Assembly (NCBI GenBank): GCA_001179505.1
Contig: CDMY01000091.1
Location: forward strand, 7,037 to 71,036
Source: Vitrella brassicaformis
Taxonomy: Eukaryota; Sar; Vitrellaceae
Direction of reading: 5' to 3'
DNA length: 64,000 bases
Shown: positions 44,896 through 55,699 of the stretch, piece by piece
How the letters are laid out: the number at the start of each line of letters is the position of its first letter
Numbering within the stretch: position 1 is the first letter of the stretch
Notes under the pieces: model-generated
What the model was told of the DNA's origin: nothing
Database searches by the model: none
The model's input: the letters and a program-made list of their open reading frames with translations, nothing else
Program-made: the position numbers and the translations under genes

Positions 44896-46006
44896 ATGCC
44901 CGGCGAGCGTGAGGGCGTGCTCCCCCGACGGGACGTCAATTGGGTGTGGCACTGGCGCCCTGTCGCCCAGGAGGTCAAGCTGAGCGACGGCTACCTGAAG
45001 ATCAGCCGGACAGGCTGCTGCTGGGGACGCGGCCCAAGTACATCGACCTGGGCGACAAGCGCATCTGTGTGGCGGCCCGCAAGCGGCGAGACGACGGGCG
45101 ATACTTCAACTTCAAGAACATCGCCAACGCGCTGCTGGTCTGGTACGACGACACCGGCAAGAAGGGCACCATGGACTTCGACACGTGCAGCAGCACCGAG
45201 TGAGTGAGGAAATGATCAATGGCGCGCGTCTGACACACGGGTCTATCTTATCGCGATTGTGCGTGTCTGTGTGGGCGTGTGACATCAGGCTCATAGCCCT
45301 CTACGACGGGGCAAGAGGGCCGAAGGCCTGCTTCGAGTGCAGGGACTCCGCCGAGCTGGACGAGTGGTACAACCACATCAAGTGGGTGGTGCACCACGAA
45401 GCCGTTGACAACTTGGTTCGCTTTCAATACATACTTGCAATCCTCACTTACATAACCTCATTTCTCTCTCTCTCTCTCTCTGTGTCCGTTTCATTTCCCC
45501 AATCTGTCTGTCTGCAGATGTTGGAGACGTTCAACGAAGGCGGTGTCCCTGCCGTCCTGCAGTCAACGGCCCTTCAACAACTGGCAGCTCTCCCATCTGC
45601 CCAACCAGCCATTCAGGCAAACCACGTCGACACCGTTCCTGCTGCTGCTGCCGCCGCCGCCGCCGCCGCCCCGGTGGACGACGCCGCATCCCACACATCC
45701 CGCCGCAGCTCCCTCTCCCTCGCCGCCGGCATGCTCATCATGCCGGCCTTCCGCGGCATCGGCAGCAATGAGGCCATCGACAAGCGAGTAGCGGAGCTGG
45801 TCGGCAGCCGCAGCAACAACAAGAAGGCCTTCAAGGGCAAAGGGGAGGCTGTGGCCGCCCGAGCATCGTCCGTCGGTGAGGATTGGGACACGCTGTGTGC
45901 CGAGGCGACGAGCGTCAGGCTCTCTGCTGAAGACACGCAGAAGGCTGCGGCCGTGGCAGCCTCACGAGGCGAGAGCTGGGACGATCTCGGCCGCCAGACG
46001 GCCTGA
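44896..46006 (+). CDS. PH-like domain protein with an apparent 1-bp frameshift
   Basis: Exons 44896-45199, 45289-45415 and 45518-46006. The first two encode a pleckstrin-homology-like fold: VNWVWHWRPVAQEVKLSDGY (strands), RICVAARKRRDDGRYFNFKN, GPKACFECRDSAELDEWYNH then IKWVVHHE, the typical C-terminal helix with a conserved Trp. The last exon has an Ala run and ends DDLGRQTA. Exon 1 is 304 nt where 305 would keep phase: MPGEREGV to GCCWG reads in one frame and KYIDLGDKRICVAARK onward in another. The paralogue at 7613 is one base longer at this spot (near 45026) and stays in frame. Either the assembly has an error or this copy is also dead. Role unknown; PH folds usually bind lipids or proteins. 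Confidence 0.7.
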
Positions 46007-46783
46007 ATTGTGGGAACCGGACACACACACACACAGGTGTGTAGGGGTGAGTGTGGGGATGGGTGTGGGCTGAGTGCAGTGCTGCGCTTGTGTGTCTGTT
46101 GGTATCGGCTGTTCTGTGAGCAATTTGTTAGATGAACACACACAAAGAGGCAAAGCAAGCGGAGAGTCAGACAGAAAGGGGACCGGTGCGGGGTCAGTGA
46201 CGCATCGACGGATCGATGGATGGATGGATGGATGGATGGATGGGCGTATGTAATGGGGCTGTCTGTCGGGGCTCTTTTTCGTTTGCGCCTGCCTGCCTGC
46301 CTGCGATTCATAACAATTCGTCTCTGCGATCGACTGGCCGGCCAGCTGCTGTCCATGCATTTGCCGTCATCTGATCTGGTGAAAGAGGGAGACAGAGAGG
46401 AATGAGAGAGGCTGTTCTGTGCACACAACAAGACGACAGATGCGTATAGTCAGTCCCCTCAGTATGAGCGTGGGAGTGCCGTGCCTTTTGCCTGCCTGCC
46501 TGGTTATGTGGTTGCATTCAACGCGATTGTGTGGGTGCCTGGCTGGCCGGCTGTATATCTGCTGTGATCTCATCTGATGTGTGTGCGTATGAGTGTGTGA
46601 GGGAGAGAGGGAGGGAGGGATTCAGGGAGAGGGAGGAGGGAGGGCAGGCTGTCCTGTGAACCAAATGAGAGATGCGCACACCCACCGAATGATAATGATG
46701 GATGGATGAATGGATGGCAGTCTTTTTCGCTTTTCGCGTTTCGTGTTCTGTGCTATGATTGGCTGTGTTTGTTGCTCTTGGTC

Positions 46784-46816
<33 letters not shown>

Positions 46817-47463
46817 GCTGCTGCCCATACATTTGCCGTCATCTGATCTGGTGTGAGAGGGCGAGAGAGAGGGAAAGGGAGGAGAGAGGCTGTTGTGTGC
46901 ACAACGAGACGACAGATGGACACACCACGAAAGGATTGTTCTGGTATGTTTGGTCGTAGGCAGGATGCGTATAGTCCCCTCAGTGAGTGTGGGAGTGCCG
47001 TGCTTTTCGCCTGCCTGGTTATGTGGCACGTGGTCTGTCGCCCAGCGACCTCTGCGTGTGTTAATCCTATGCTCTCCGTCAGATTTGGCCAGGGGGCGGG
47101 GGGGCTGGTGGACAACTGACTTGCACCTGTGCTGTGCTATGCTGTGCTGTGCTGTCTGTCTGATCATCAAGAGAGTAAGTCGTTGATTGTCTGGATTCTG
47201 CTTTTGTGTGTGTGGGTCGATTAAGTGAATGGACTTAAGCCATGTGGTGTGGACGGACGACTGCATGGCACATCTGTGGATGGTCCAGACAGACAGACAG
47301 ACAGGCAGCCCAACGAACCATGAAGGCAGACCCATGGGTTTTCAATCAATGCGCATGCATCTGTGTCTGTGTGTGTGACGCAACGCCATGGCGTGCGATG
47401 ACGCCATCCATGGCTTTAACAACCAACACACATGCCATGCAGCCCATCTATCTCACAACTCAT
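46007..47463. repeat. Gene-free repeat region with a ~480-bp tandem duplication
   Basis: Segments 46340-46515 and 46818-47030 share blocks in the same order (CATTTGCCGTCATCTGATCTG, AGAGGCTGTT.TGTGCACA, GGAGTGCCGTGC, GGTTATGTGG). A partial third copy lies around 46560-46690. ATGG and GGCT microsatellites fill the rest. No coding signal survives on either strand. Confidence 0.75.
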
Positions 47464-48923
47464 TCATTCATCTCGCCCACGCAAAACGACCTTGCCGGTC
47501 ACCCTGCCTGTCTCCAGCCGACTAAATGCCTCAGGCAGGCTGTCGAAAGGGAACACCGAGTCGACCACCGGCCGCACCACGCCTCTCTCATACAACTCGC
47601 GCACCCGATAAAGGTCGCTGCCCCTCGCTCGTACGGTGAAGAAGGGCACACTGGCCGGCCGGTTGATGCCGCCCCTGATGGTCAGGACGCTGCCGGCGAT
47701 GGCCAGGCAGCTGTCCCAATCGCCGGTGGCGTCTACGGCGAAATCGTAATCACTTAGGACGTCCGTGACCTTCTGTTTTGTGTAATCGACCACCTGACAC
47801 ACCAAACCAATGCACACACAGCACGAAGGGGAGGGAAAGAGAGTAGACCAATCCGTGTGTGGCTCAGTAGCTAGCTTACGATGTTTGCGCCGAGTTGTTT
47901 GAGCAGCTGTGCCTTCTCCTCACCACTGGCTGTTGTGGCAATGTGCTTGACACCGATGTAGTGCTTCATCAGCTGGATGGCCGTCGTCCCAATGCCGCCC
48001 GCGCCGGCCGTCCACAGCACACGCGCATCGGGGGGAATGGCCAGGGAGTCGAGCACTTGAAGGGATGTCATGACGGCCGTCGGCAGAGAGGCACATTCCT
48101 GATAGAGCAACCAGCCGATGGAGCAACGGACAGAAAGGCACACACATGTCATGTGTTTGGAAGGAGGGTGCGGTGTGTGTTTGGCACTTACATAATACAT
48201 ACTTGGTGCGTGAGGGATGCCGGCTTCTCGGCAATGAAGGCTTCATTGACCGCCGTGTACTCAGCAAAGGTGCCGTAGCGCTGAGGGCACACACCTGCAA
48301 GGCAAGCACACATCCAGACAGTTTACAAGTCTGCTTGTATTGCAGATCATGCAGATCGGGAGTGTGAAGGTGTGGGTGGGTGTACCTCTCTCATGGACGT
48401 AGCCGTACACGTCCATGCCCTCCTGCCATTTGGTGACGTCCCGGCCGACACCGACCACAGTGCCCGAAAAGTCATACCTGACGCCACACAGGCAGACAGA
48501 CAGACACGTGATTCACAAACACGACAGGTGTGAACCCTCCCTCGCACCCTCCCTGGCACATATATACCCCGGAACAAAGGGAAAGGTGTCATTGATGAAT
48601 GCGGCAACGAGGCCAGTCCGCCGGGCTGCACGAGACCACACTCAAACAATCAGTTCTCGGCCCATCGATGGGTCGTTCGTCTGTATGCATGTTGGTTGAT
48701 CTGCAGGTAGGCACCTATGTCTATCGGATTGAGCGCTGCAGCCTTGATCTTGACGAGCACCTGGTTGGCACCGGGCGAGGGGCGGGGGAAACTGCGCCTT
48801 TCCAGCACCTCAGGACCGCCGTACCCTGAATGTATGCGCACACACACAGAGACGATGAGGCATCAATGAGCGCCCATCCACCTATCCCCTGATTACCTTA
48901 CCTGTCTGCACCCATGCCTCCAT
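47464..48923 (-). CDS. Quinone oxidoreductase / zinc-type alcohol dehydrogenase family
   Basis: About seven exons on the minus strand. The first is tiny (MEAWVQTG), then GYGGPEVLERRSFPRPSPGA, NQVLVKIKAAALNPIDIGA, TFPFVPGYDFSGTVVGVGRD, VTKWQEGMDVYGYVHER, YGTFAEYTAVNEAFIAEKPA, ECASLPTAVMTSLQVLDSLA, the nucleotide-binding loop VLWTAGAGGIGTTAIQLMKH, GVKHIATTASGEEKAQLLKQ, LGANIV, and the end RLETGRVTGKVVLRGRDE. This is the full medium-chain dehydrogenase/reductase layout. The zinc-ligand Cys/His set is absent (NPID, Y-D-F), so it belongs to the zinc-free NADPH:quinone reductase-like branch. The order matches reticulon-4-interacting-protein and enoyl-reductase-like members. Substrate is unknown. 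It is about 520 bp from the divergent F-box-like gene. Confidence 0.88.
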
Positions 48924-49444
48924 CTGCTCGGCTCGTGCATCATCTTCTTTCTCTTCGGTTTCCAAACCAACAGCAGGGCTTTCACGCCGCTGGCTCACCG
49001 CTGCGTGTTTGCGCACTGCAGATGCAGGCAACCGTCGCCAAGATGCCTCCACAAAGAGGGGAGTTTGATGCGGATCGTTTCTGGAGGGCTGCCGCACAGA
49101 GAGAGCGGTGAAAGGGATCAGGTATGAGGTGAGGGTCACGAAACAGCAAGACACAGAGGAGAAAGATGTCATCGGGGGAAAGGGAGATCTGCAAAGCCAA
49201 GCTCGCGGTTGCCAAAGAAGGAGCGTGTCGCCCAGCTGGACGTCGCCGATTTGACCGACTGGTAAGAGAACAAGTATGCAAGCGGACGCAAGAAGAGCCG
49301 ACCAAGCATGCGCCGCAGCATCATCACAACGCGTTGCTTGTCGTGTTGCAGGTGTTAATTTGATGGTTGAGCGGCAGCAGAAACGTCTGCTGCTGGCCTC
49401 ATGAAGACTGCAGGTGTTGATTTGATAGTTCACGCCCCCCGAGC
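48924..49444. promoter_or_regulatory. Divergent promoter with AGATCTGC..CCAAGCTCGC element
   Basis: GGGAGATCTGCAAAGCCAAG then CTCGC occupies 49182-49206. It is nearly the reverse complement of 44548-44570. The repeated phrase CTGCAGGTGTT(A/G)ATTTGAT(G/A)GTT occurs at 49348 and 49409 and may mark a second small duplication near the start site. Confidence 0.6.
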
Positions 49445-51368
49445 ATGAGTGTTGAAGGAGAGCCGAAGCGTCCCCGCACACAAGGCGGCGACTCGGCCGC
49501 TGCAAATGAGAACACACCGGTGAGCATCCGACAAGCGAACTCATTAAGGACAGAGAGCGACTCACTGATGCACCCTCACTTATTGTGTGTGTGTGTGTGT
49601 GTTGCAGTCCATCAGTGAGGGTTTGGTTCGTCTGGAGGAGCGCATCGCATCGCTGCACACACAGATAGATCAGGCAAGTCGCGGGCGCATGAGGGGCCCA
49701 ATGGCCTCACTGCTGGTGTGCTCTTATCCACTGTGTGTGTGTGCGATGCCTGCAGGTCACACGAGAGGCTGCCGGTGTGCAGCAGCTCTCCAACACCACA
49801 GTCGCCGCACAGGTCAACCACACACACACAGACACGAGAGCACTGCAGCCGTCACTCTCTCCCTGGTTGTCTGTGTGTTTGGTGCAGACGCCCTTTCTCG
49901 CCGATAAGTGGGTGAGCGTCTTCGCCGCTCTCTCATCGGCTAAAGATGCGCTGCGCGACGTCGAGGGTGGCGTCAAGGGCACCATTCGGCCTGGTTGTCT
50001 GTGTGTTTGGTGCAGACGCCCTTTCTCGCCGATAAGTGGGTGAGCGTCTTCGCCGCTCTCTCATCGGCTAAAGATGCGCTGCGCGACGTCGAGGGTGGCG
50101 TCAAGGGCACCATTCGGCCTATCGGCTGGGCCAAGCCGCCCCCGCCCGCCGACTCGGCCGACGGCCTGCCGCCTGATGTCTGCCGCGACGTCATCTACCC
50201 GTGCCTGCCCATCGATGAGGCCATCTGCTCGGCCCGCCCCATCAGCAGGGCGTACGGCACCCAACTCGTCAATGAGGCCTTCGTGACGGCCCGCATCGAC
50301 GACCACCTCAGCCGCCACTCACTGACCGGCCTCATCGACGTGCACCGGACAGCAGCAGACACAGCCAATGCCGCGGCGCCCACCCCAGCCCCTCCGACCA
50401 GCAGCAGCAGCAGCAGTGACGCACCGGCCCCTGCTGGTGATGCCGGTGGCGATGGTGGTGGTCATCAGTCGCACTTCGGTTATCTGTCCCAGTGCTGCTA
50501 TGCACTCGAGCATGGCGGGGCGGTGTGGTGTGAGTCGCCCGACTTCATCCGCCCCACTCACATCTACAAGCTGACGCCCTCGACTGGTGTGCCGCTGATC
50601 ATGTCGCCCCAGTGGATGGCGGCCCACCTGCCCACCAAGGCCGACTTCCACACCATGCCCCTCGCCCTTCGCCAGTACAGCACATTCGGCCACCTCCTCA
50701 ACTACAGGGGGACCAGTCTCGCGCTCACAAAGGTGGATGAGGCCGATGAGGGCGGTGAGGGCAAGAAGGAGGCCGAGAGGGGGGATGGAGAGGAGGGAGA
50801 GGGGGAGGGGGAGGAGGACGGTGGGGTGACATGGCAGTGGTATACCATCGGAAGCGGCGAGCACGAGTGGCGGTTCGAGACGGTGCCGAAGTCCACCCTC
50901 CCTCCCCACCATCCCTACCGCCGCACATACGACCCCCACAACCCGCCCATCCGCTACGGTGACTGCCTCTTCCCCTCATTCACGGCCTTTATGAAGTGGA
51001 TGGTGTTGTCGGAGTGGTACAAACAAGAGGGGGTGGACGAGAAGCAGGTATTCGAGGCGACAGTGGGCCGTGGCGATGAGCGCTATCAGCGACTGCTGAC
51101 CGGTCCCATCGAGGGCCACACCACCGTCGACTTCATCCACAGGGAGGGGAGGAATGAGCGGCTGCGATTCATCTTCCTCAAGGGCATGAAGGAGGGCGAC
51201 ACCGTCGCCGCCTATCTGTACCTGAGCGGCGGCCGCATCGTCCTCCTCTACACGACCGAAGCGGCCATCGAGGGCCAGACGCGGCTGTCTGACCGATTCC
51301 CCATCGCGATGTCATTGGCCCCCACCCTGCTAACGAAATACGGCCTCGCCCACATCATACCACAGTAG
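49445..51368 (+). CDS. F-box-like protein of a lineage-specific type
   Basis: Exons 49445-49519, 49608-49673, 49756-49812 and 50016-51368 join in phase 0 and give 516 residues. The first exons encode a charged leader (MSVEGEPKRPRTQGGDSAAA) and a coiled coil (EGLVRLEERIASLHTQIDQ). A motif like the F-box follows: LPPDVCRDVIYPCLPIDEAI, CSARPISRAYGTQLV, the pattern L-P-x-D-V..I...L-P....R.I-S-R. The remaining 350 residues form a globular domain with many aromatics (SQCCYALEHGGAVWCESPDF, WQWYTIGSGEHEWRFE, YLYLSGGRIVLLYTTEA) and one acidic insert. Intron 2 uses a GC donor (GATCAG|GCAAGT). The acceptor of the last intron lies in a 128-bp tandem duplication; only the downstream copy keeps the frame. 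A substrate adaptor for ubiquitination is a tentative reading. Confidence 0.75.
49863..50118 (+). repeat. 128-bp perfect tandem duplication over a splice acceptor
   Basis: The 128 bases starting CTGGTTGTCTGTGTGTTTGG at 49863 repeat immediately at 49991. Each copy includes the polypyrimidine/TG tract, the acceptor (49887/49888 and 50015/50016) and the first ~104 bases of the exon. 128 is not a multiple of three, so use of the first acceptor leads to a stop at about 50043. Confidence 0.92.
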
Positions 51369-52063
51369 AGAACACACAGACAAGTGAGCCGCGGTGCGGA
51401 AGGGACATTCACATAGACACAAGATGCATGCCTTGAGTGCCCGGATGACATCTATACATGTACAGTACATGTCGTTTGTCGTCTGAGAATGAGTGGTCAT
51501 GTGTGAATTACACTGACTTGCGGTAGGCGAGTTCACACATATCCATGCAATCAAACTGTGTCCGCCAATTCAGTACACACACATACAAACGCACTCACAC
51601 CCACCCACCCCCCACAGAGCGCAGGCCAGCATCGCCACACTCACCACCAGAACAGATGACACAACGACGAGCGAATGGGTGGTGTGTCGGCTCACTTTGG
51701 CATGGCCGCACACACAAAGTCCCCAGCAATCAAAGAACCATGACAGACAGACAGACAGCGAGTGTTGAGAATTGGCTTAGCAATAGAAGGGAGAGGAAGT
51801 ATGTGTCTCTCCGGCCTATAGAGAACGACTTTACGTACGACCCAAATCACAATACACCTGTGCGACGATAGAGTGATATATGCGCAAACATAGGCCCCCC
51901 GTGTGTGTGTGATGGATGTCATGTGGTATGAGGGGCTCGAGATCCGCTTGCTGACCACCACGCAATCAGACAGACAGACAGACAGAGAGACATCGGGTGT
52001 GTGCAGCATGAGTAAGGGTGTGTGTCCGTCTAGTGTGGCTCCATGCTCAGAAGCTTACTTGGT
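51369..52063. other. Convergent intergenic spacer
   Basis: CACA and GACA microsatellites, with no coding signal I trust on either strand. CATGTACAGTACATG near 51455 is a short palindrome that could be a 3'-end structure. Confidence 0.5.
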
Positions 52064-52346
52064 TTATTTGTTCGAGCCGGAGAACCAGCCGAAGATGCCG
52101 ACGCCGCACGACTTCTTCGTTGATGCTGACCACCACCACAACACATCACATCCCATCACATTGCAGCACATCACAGCCGATCCCGTGTGGTCACTGACTT
52201 TTCTTCTTGGGTGCGATCATGTGTGCGAGCGGGGCCATCATGGGCGGCCGCATCATCATCACCATGGGAGGGCCGGCAGGGGCGGCGGGAGGCGGCGCGA
52301 CCGGACGAGCAGCACCAGGAAAGGGCGGCGGGGGCGCCATCGGCAT
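52064..52346 (-). CDS. Small Pro/Met-rich protein
   Basis: Two exons (52346-52199 and 52125-52064) join in phase and give 69 residues. The N-terminal part is Pro/Ala/Met-rich (MPMAPPPPFPGAARPVAPPP, MVMMMRPPMMAPLAHM) and the end is Lys- and Gly-rich (KKSCGVGIFGWFSGSNK). The ATG directly follows a CACA-rich stretch ending in an acceptor-like CAG, so an untranslated or coding upstream exon may exist. The function is unknown. Confidence 0.5.
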
Positions 52347-52469
52347 CTGCACACACACACACATCCAGACAGACAGATAGACAGACAGACGGGAAGAGAC
52401 ACAGCAACGTGTGCACAGGAGACACCTGCCTGTGTGTCTGCTGTGATCCACCAACAGCTCAGAGGAGTC

Positions 52470-52700
52470 ATGGCGATGTTGTCGGCCTCTCCAGGAACGC
52501 CGAGTAAGAGACCGCCTCGGTGGGCACACAAGGATGAATACATGCAGGCCAATGAGACGGTTTATTTGGTCAACAACATGGCCCCATCACGACGGGAAAG
52601 AGCCACGCACAGAGGTGAGAAAAGAGGAAGGAAGGAGTGCACGAGTTGGTGGAAATCTGTGTGTGTTGGTGTGTGTGTTTCTTTAGTCAGTGCCTTTGCC
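52470..52700 (+). CDS. Short conserved exon, intact copy of the 13.2-kb fragment
   Basis: The ATG at 52470 begins MAMLSASPGTPSKRPPRWAH and continues KDEYMQANETVYLVNNMAPS, then RRERATHR, up to a donor near 52617. A degenerate inverted copy lies at 13157-13395. Identity between copies is high both in the exon and in the following intron-like DNA, so the two derive from a duplication of genomic DNA rather than from mRNA. The 3' exon is unclear; VSAFAMAGDRLSL from 52682 is one candidate. The frame stays open for 406 codons around it by chance, through microsatellites. Confidence 0.4.
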
Positions 52701-52894
52701 ATGGCCGGCGATCGACTTTCACTCGTTGGCTGGTTGGTTGGTTCATTCGCTCATTCGCTTCTTCGCCCCATCGACGTGTCTCTCCGCGTGTCTCGCCCAA
52801 CCCACGCCAACCACACAACAAGGCATCTATTTGTCAGAAGAGAGACGCTCTCTCTGGATCCCATCATTGCCTCGTGCTGCACGAGGCGCCGGGA

Positions 52895-53901
52895 TTACAG
52901 GTTTCTGATGAGCTTCTTCGCATTCGAGCCGAGCCCCGGAATATTGTCGAGTATGAATTCGAACGAAGGGTCCATGCGGGACTGTTTTTTGGTGGGAGGC
53001 TGCAGGACATTGCCGACAATTGCCCGCAGGCCTCACGGCTCGTCGGTGGCGAGTGATGTTACCTTGAAGGACGACGCCTTCGACGGAGATGTCTTGGAGG
53101 TGGCAGAAAAGGTGGTGTTGTAAACCGCCTTGCAGCAGACACACCCCAAGTCAAAGAACCTGACAAGACAGATGCAAGTGATCAAACACGTGTCAGTCTA
53201 TCATTGCGCGGGCACTCAGGCTCACTTTCCCTTGACCCTGTAGTAGAGCTCGCCATGCAAGCTGTTGAGTTCGGTCTCCAGTTTGGCGATCTCCTGTTCC
53301 TGCCCTTGGTCCTTCAGTCGATTGACCTTTTTGTTCAGTTTCTTGTAACTCTTGAACATGCTGATGGCCTCCTCCATCCCCTCATGCGTGCAGGGCAGCT
53401 GTTTCTGTGCGGGAAACATTGCGATAAAGTGTTCTTTGCTTTGGCGATGACGCCGTCCCTCGCGAACGCACCACTTCCTGGGCATCCGTGGTCAGCGTGG
53501 AGCCCCAAAGGCCGGAAGCGATCCTGCCTCCCATAGTGTCCTCGCAGGCGGCCTTGCTCATGCACTGCGCACACGTGAGACGTGCACACGTGATGCGTCC
53601 TGTGGCCCCATTGTTCAGTCAAGACCTGAAGGCCCGTTGAGCATTGCGAGGGTTGGCTCGGGAATAAGCATTGCATATTCTCAACTGCAGGACACGCAAC
53701 ACAGAGTGATTGATGAGTGAAGCCAGCCACAGACTAGAACGAGGCAACCTTACAGCAGTTCCAGGAAGACGTCAGCAGGGCCAGTAGGGCCGTGGAGTTG
53801 TCTCTGCCCGCAAGTCTTCCGGCTGCTTGAAGGGGCAACGTGGACAGTGCAACGCTCAAACAGATGACAAAGAACGACTGGACACGGGCAGCAGTCTGCA
53901 T
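52895..53901 (-). CDS. Secreted Cys-containing protein, unknown function
   Basis: The ATG at 53901 opens a signal peptide (VQSFFVICLSVALSTLPLQA) with cleavage likely near AAG. Later exons give NMQCLFPSQPSQCSTGLQ, CMSKAACEDTMGGRIASGLW, a helical block (MEEAISMFKSYKKLNKKVNR, EIAKLETELNSLHGELYYRV), then FFDLGCVCCKAVYNTTFSAT and a C-terminus FILDNIPGLGSNAKKLIRNL. Six exons with short introns. Two or three Cys pairs in the first and fifth exons suggest disulfides. The layout (signal peptide, Cys block, helix, basic tail) looks like an apicoplexan-style secretory protein in general form only; no family is recognised. Confidence 0.65.
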
Positions 53902-55070
53902 GGCTGCGAAACTCAGGCGGCAAACACAACTACAGCCGGAGACGCCACGAGACGCCCCCAGTTAAGCCCAGATGGCGAAGTTGGCCTTATGCAAGAACGA
54001 CAGGACGAAACAGGGGACGGAGTAGCCGCACGGAAAAGTAAACTTGGACAGGAACCCACCCAGTCTCCCACGACGTGAGCCACGCAGGATGCCGGCGTGG
54101 CGCCTCTTTCCACTCTACAGCAGCGTCGGGCGCCAACAGCGCAACGAAACAAGTGAAAAAAAGACTAGGTACTGGAGTGTGGCGATGCTGAGACAGAATT
54201 GTGAACACGTTTCAGTCATTCGCAGTTCTCGTTGTGTGCGTTCACAACAGTGGATGTCTCTTCAACAAACATTCATCGGAAGAGACCATCGAATATAAAA
54301 TGCAGGCAGCGATAACTGACATCCATCCTCGTTCCGTCTTCTTGTCTCTCATCTACGATGTCATCTCCATTGCGAGGCCAATGCGGTCTGTCTCTCTGTG
54401 GACCAATCGCAAGAGACATCAGTTGATCATTCAGGTGTCTCTTGTGTCTGCCTTGTCGTTCTCACGTCTGTTGCACGACGGTTATCCAACCCACCACACC
54501 ACGACCGGCCAATCGAGTGTCTCTTTGAAAGTCAGTCGGGTCCTCCTCACCCCTCCTCACTAAAGTGATGTCCTCCTCACCCCTTCTCTCTGGATGGATG
54601 AATGGATGTGTTGTGTTGCATCGCACCTACTCATCCTCCTCCGCTGCGGATGGTATCCTCCTTGAGGAAGGTGAGGTTGAGCGATTCTCTGCACGCACAT
54701 ACATGAAGAAGCAGATGACAGCCGGTGGAACAGACAGATTGTGTCCTTGCCGGAAAGTGCTAGCTTGGCACTTCCCGGAGGAGCCAGGTGAGCTGATCAT
54801 CGCGGCCTGCATCCATTCCAGGTCTTCCGACAGATGCACTTGCACGCACACAACCTGACAGCATGGTGAGGGAGCATAGGCACACAGGCAAACAGAGATA
54901 TGGATAACGGCATCAGAAGCTGACCTCATGACCTCAGCTATCTCTGGTGTGGGGAAAGGCCTCTTATCACCGCAACACAAAAGTGGAACTTGTCACCAAT
55001 CCACCCACTGGCTCTTCTCGCTGAACGGCCAGCCCCCGGGGCGACCCTTCCGCCCGAGCACAGACGCGCG
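53902..55070. other. Unresolved region with exon-like fragments
   Basis: A minus-strand block at about 54865-54627 (DLEWMQAAMISSPGSSGKCQ ... SSRRIPSAAEEDE) has protein-like composition and a plausible acceptor, and CGDKRPFPTPEIAEVMR lies just upstream at 54980-54930. At 54325-54285 (-) a copy of the dispersed ILY-type sequence occurs (VIAACILYSMVSSDE). No full gene can be joined. Confidence 0.35.
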
Positions 55071-55559
55071 TCACTCACTGACCGACGGCCAGCCGACGCC
55101 CACATCTACGGCACTCTGAACTCGTGACGCTCTCTTTGGGGGGCGCTCGGGCAGCAGCAGCACAACGACGCCAGCGTCTGCCAGATCGATGGTTTCTCTC
55201 TCTCGGGCGGGGCCCCATCGGTCTGCAGCGAATGGCAGGAGGCCGCAGGACAGCAAAGAGATAAGGAAGCAGGTAAGAGACACGTTGTCTGTCTGTCTGT
55301 CTGTCTCACCATGTCTCGCCATTGTCACGGTGGCTGCTTCGTTGGCAGTGTGGTCATCCTCCTCGTGGGTGCCTTCGCTGATGGCCTCCCAGGCCCTCAG
55401 CGGGTCGTTCTTGTACGCCTTGTGAGCCCGGATTGGTTTGAATGACTTTCCGATGAGGGCCGCCTCCATCTTGAAAGCCTTCTCGTCAACGCGGCTGAAA
55501 GGCACCGCCTGCATTGCAAACCGACACAGCAGCAGACAGCAGATGAGGCCGATCTTCAT
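55071..55559 (-). CDS. Secreted protein, unknown function
   Basis: The ATG at 55559 starts a signal peptide (MKIGLICCLLLCRFAMQAVP), followed by a charged segment FSRVDEKAFKMEAALIGKSF, KPIRAHKAYKNDPLRAWEAI and HEEDDHTANEAATVTM. An intron probably removes the GACA tract around 55270-55310. The final exon may read LLSCGLLPFAADRWGPARER and end VDVGVGWPSVSE. The family is unknown. Its first exon has a decayed duplicate 200 bp upstream. Confidence 0.5.
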   Translation of the reverse strand: MKIGLICCLLLCRFAMQAVPFSRVDEKAFKMEAALIGKSFKPIRAHKAYKNDPLRAWEAISEGTHEEDDHTANEAATVTMARHGETDRQTDNVSLTCFLISLLSCGLLPFAADRWGPARERETIDLADAGVVVLLLPERPPKRASRVQSAVDVGVGWPSVSE

Positions 55560-55699
55560 TTGCCGTCCACTGCATGCCCCCTGGCCATGGCTCTCCTTCC
55601 CGTCGGCATGCATCTCACCTTCCTCCTCAACTCGTCTCTGACAATGCTGTGGCGCACTCTCTCTCTTTCCCCTCGCAACTCCTGGCGGCGCTTTTCTCG

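Noticed and set aside
51903-53123. Open plus-strand frame of 406 codons
   Set aside because: It runs through GACA and CACA microsatellites, a minus-strand gene end and intron-like DNA. Only the part from 52470 has a conserved copy elsewhere, so the long frame is chance.
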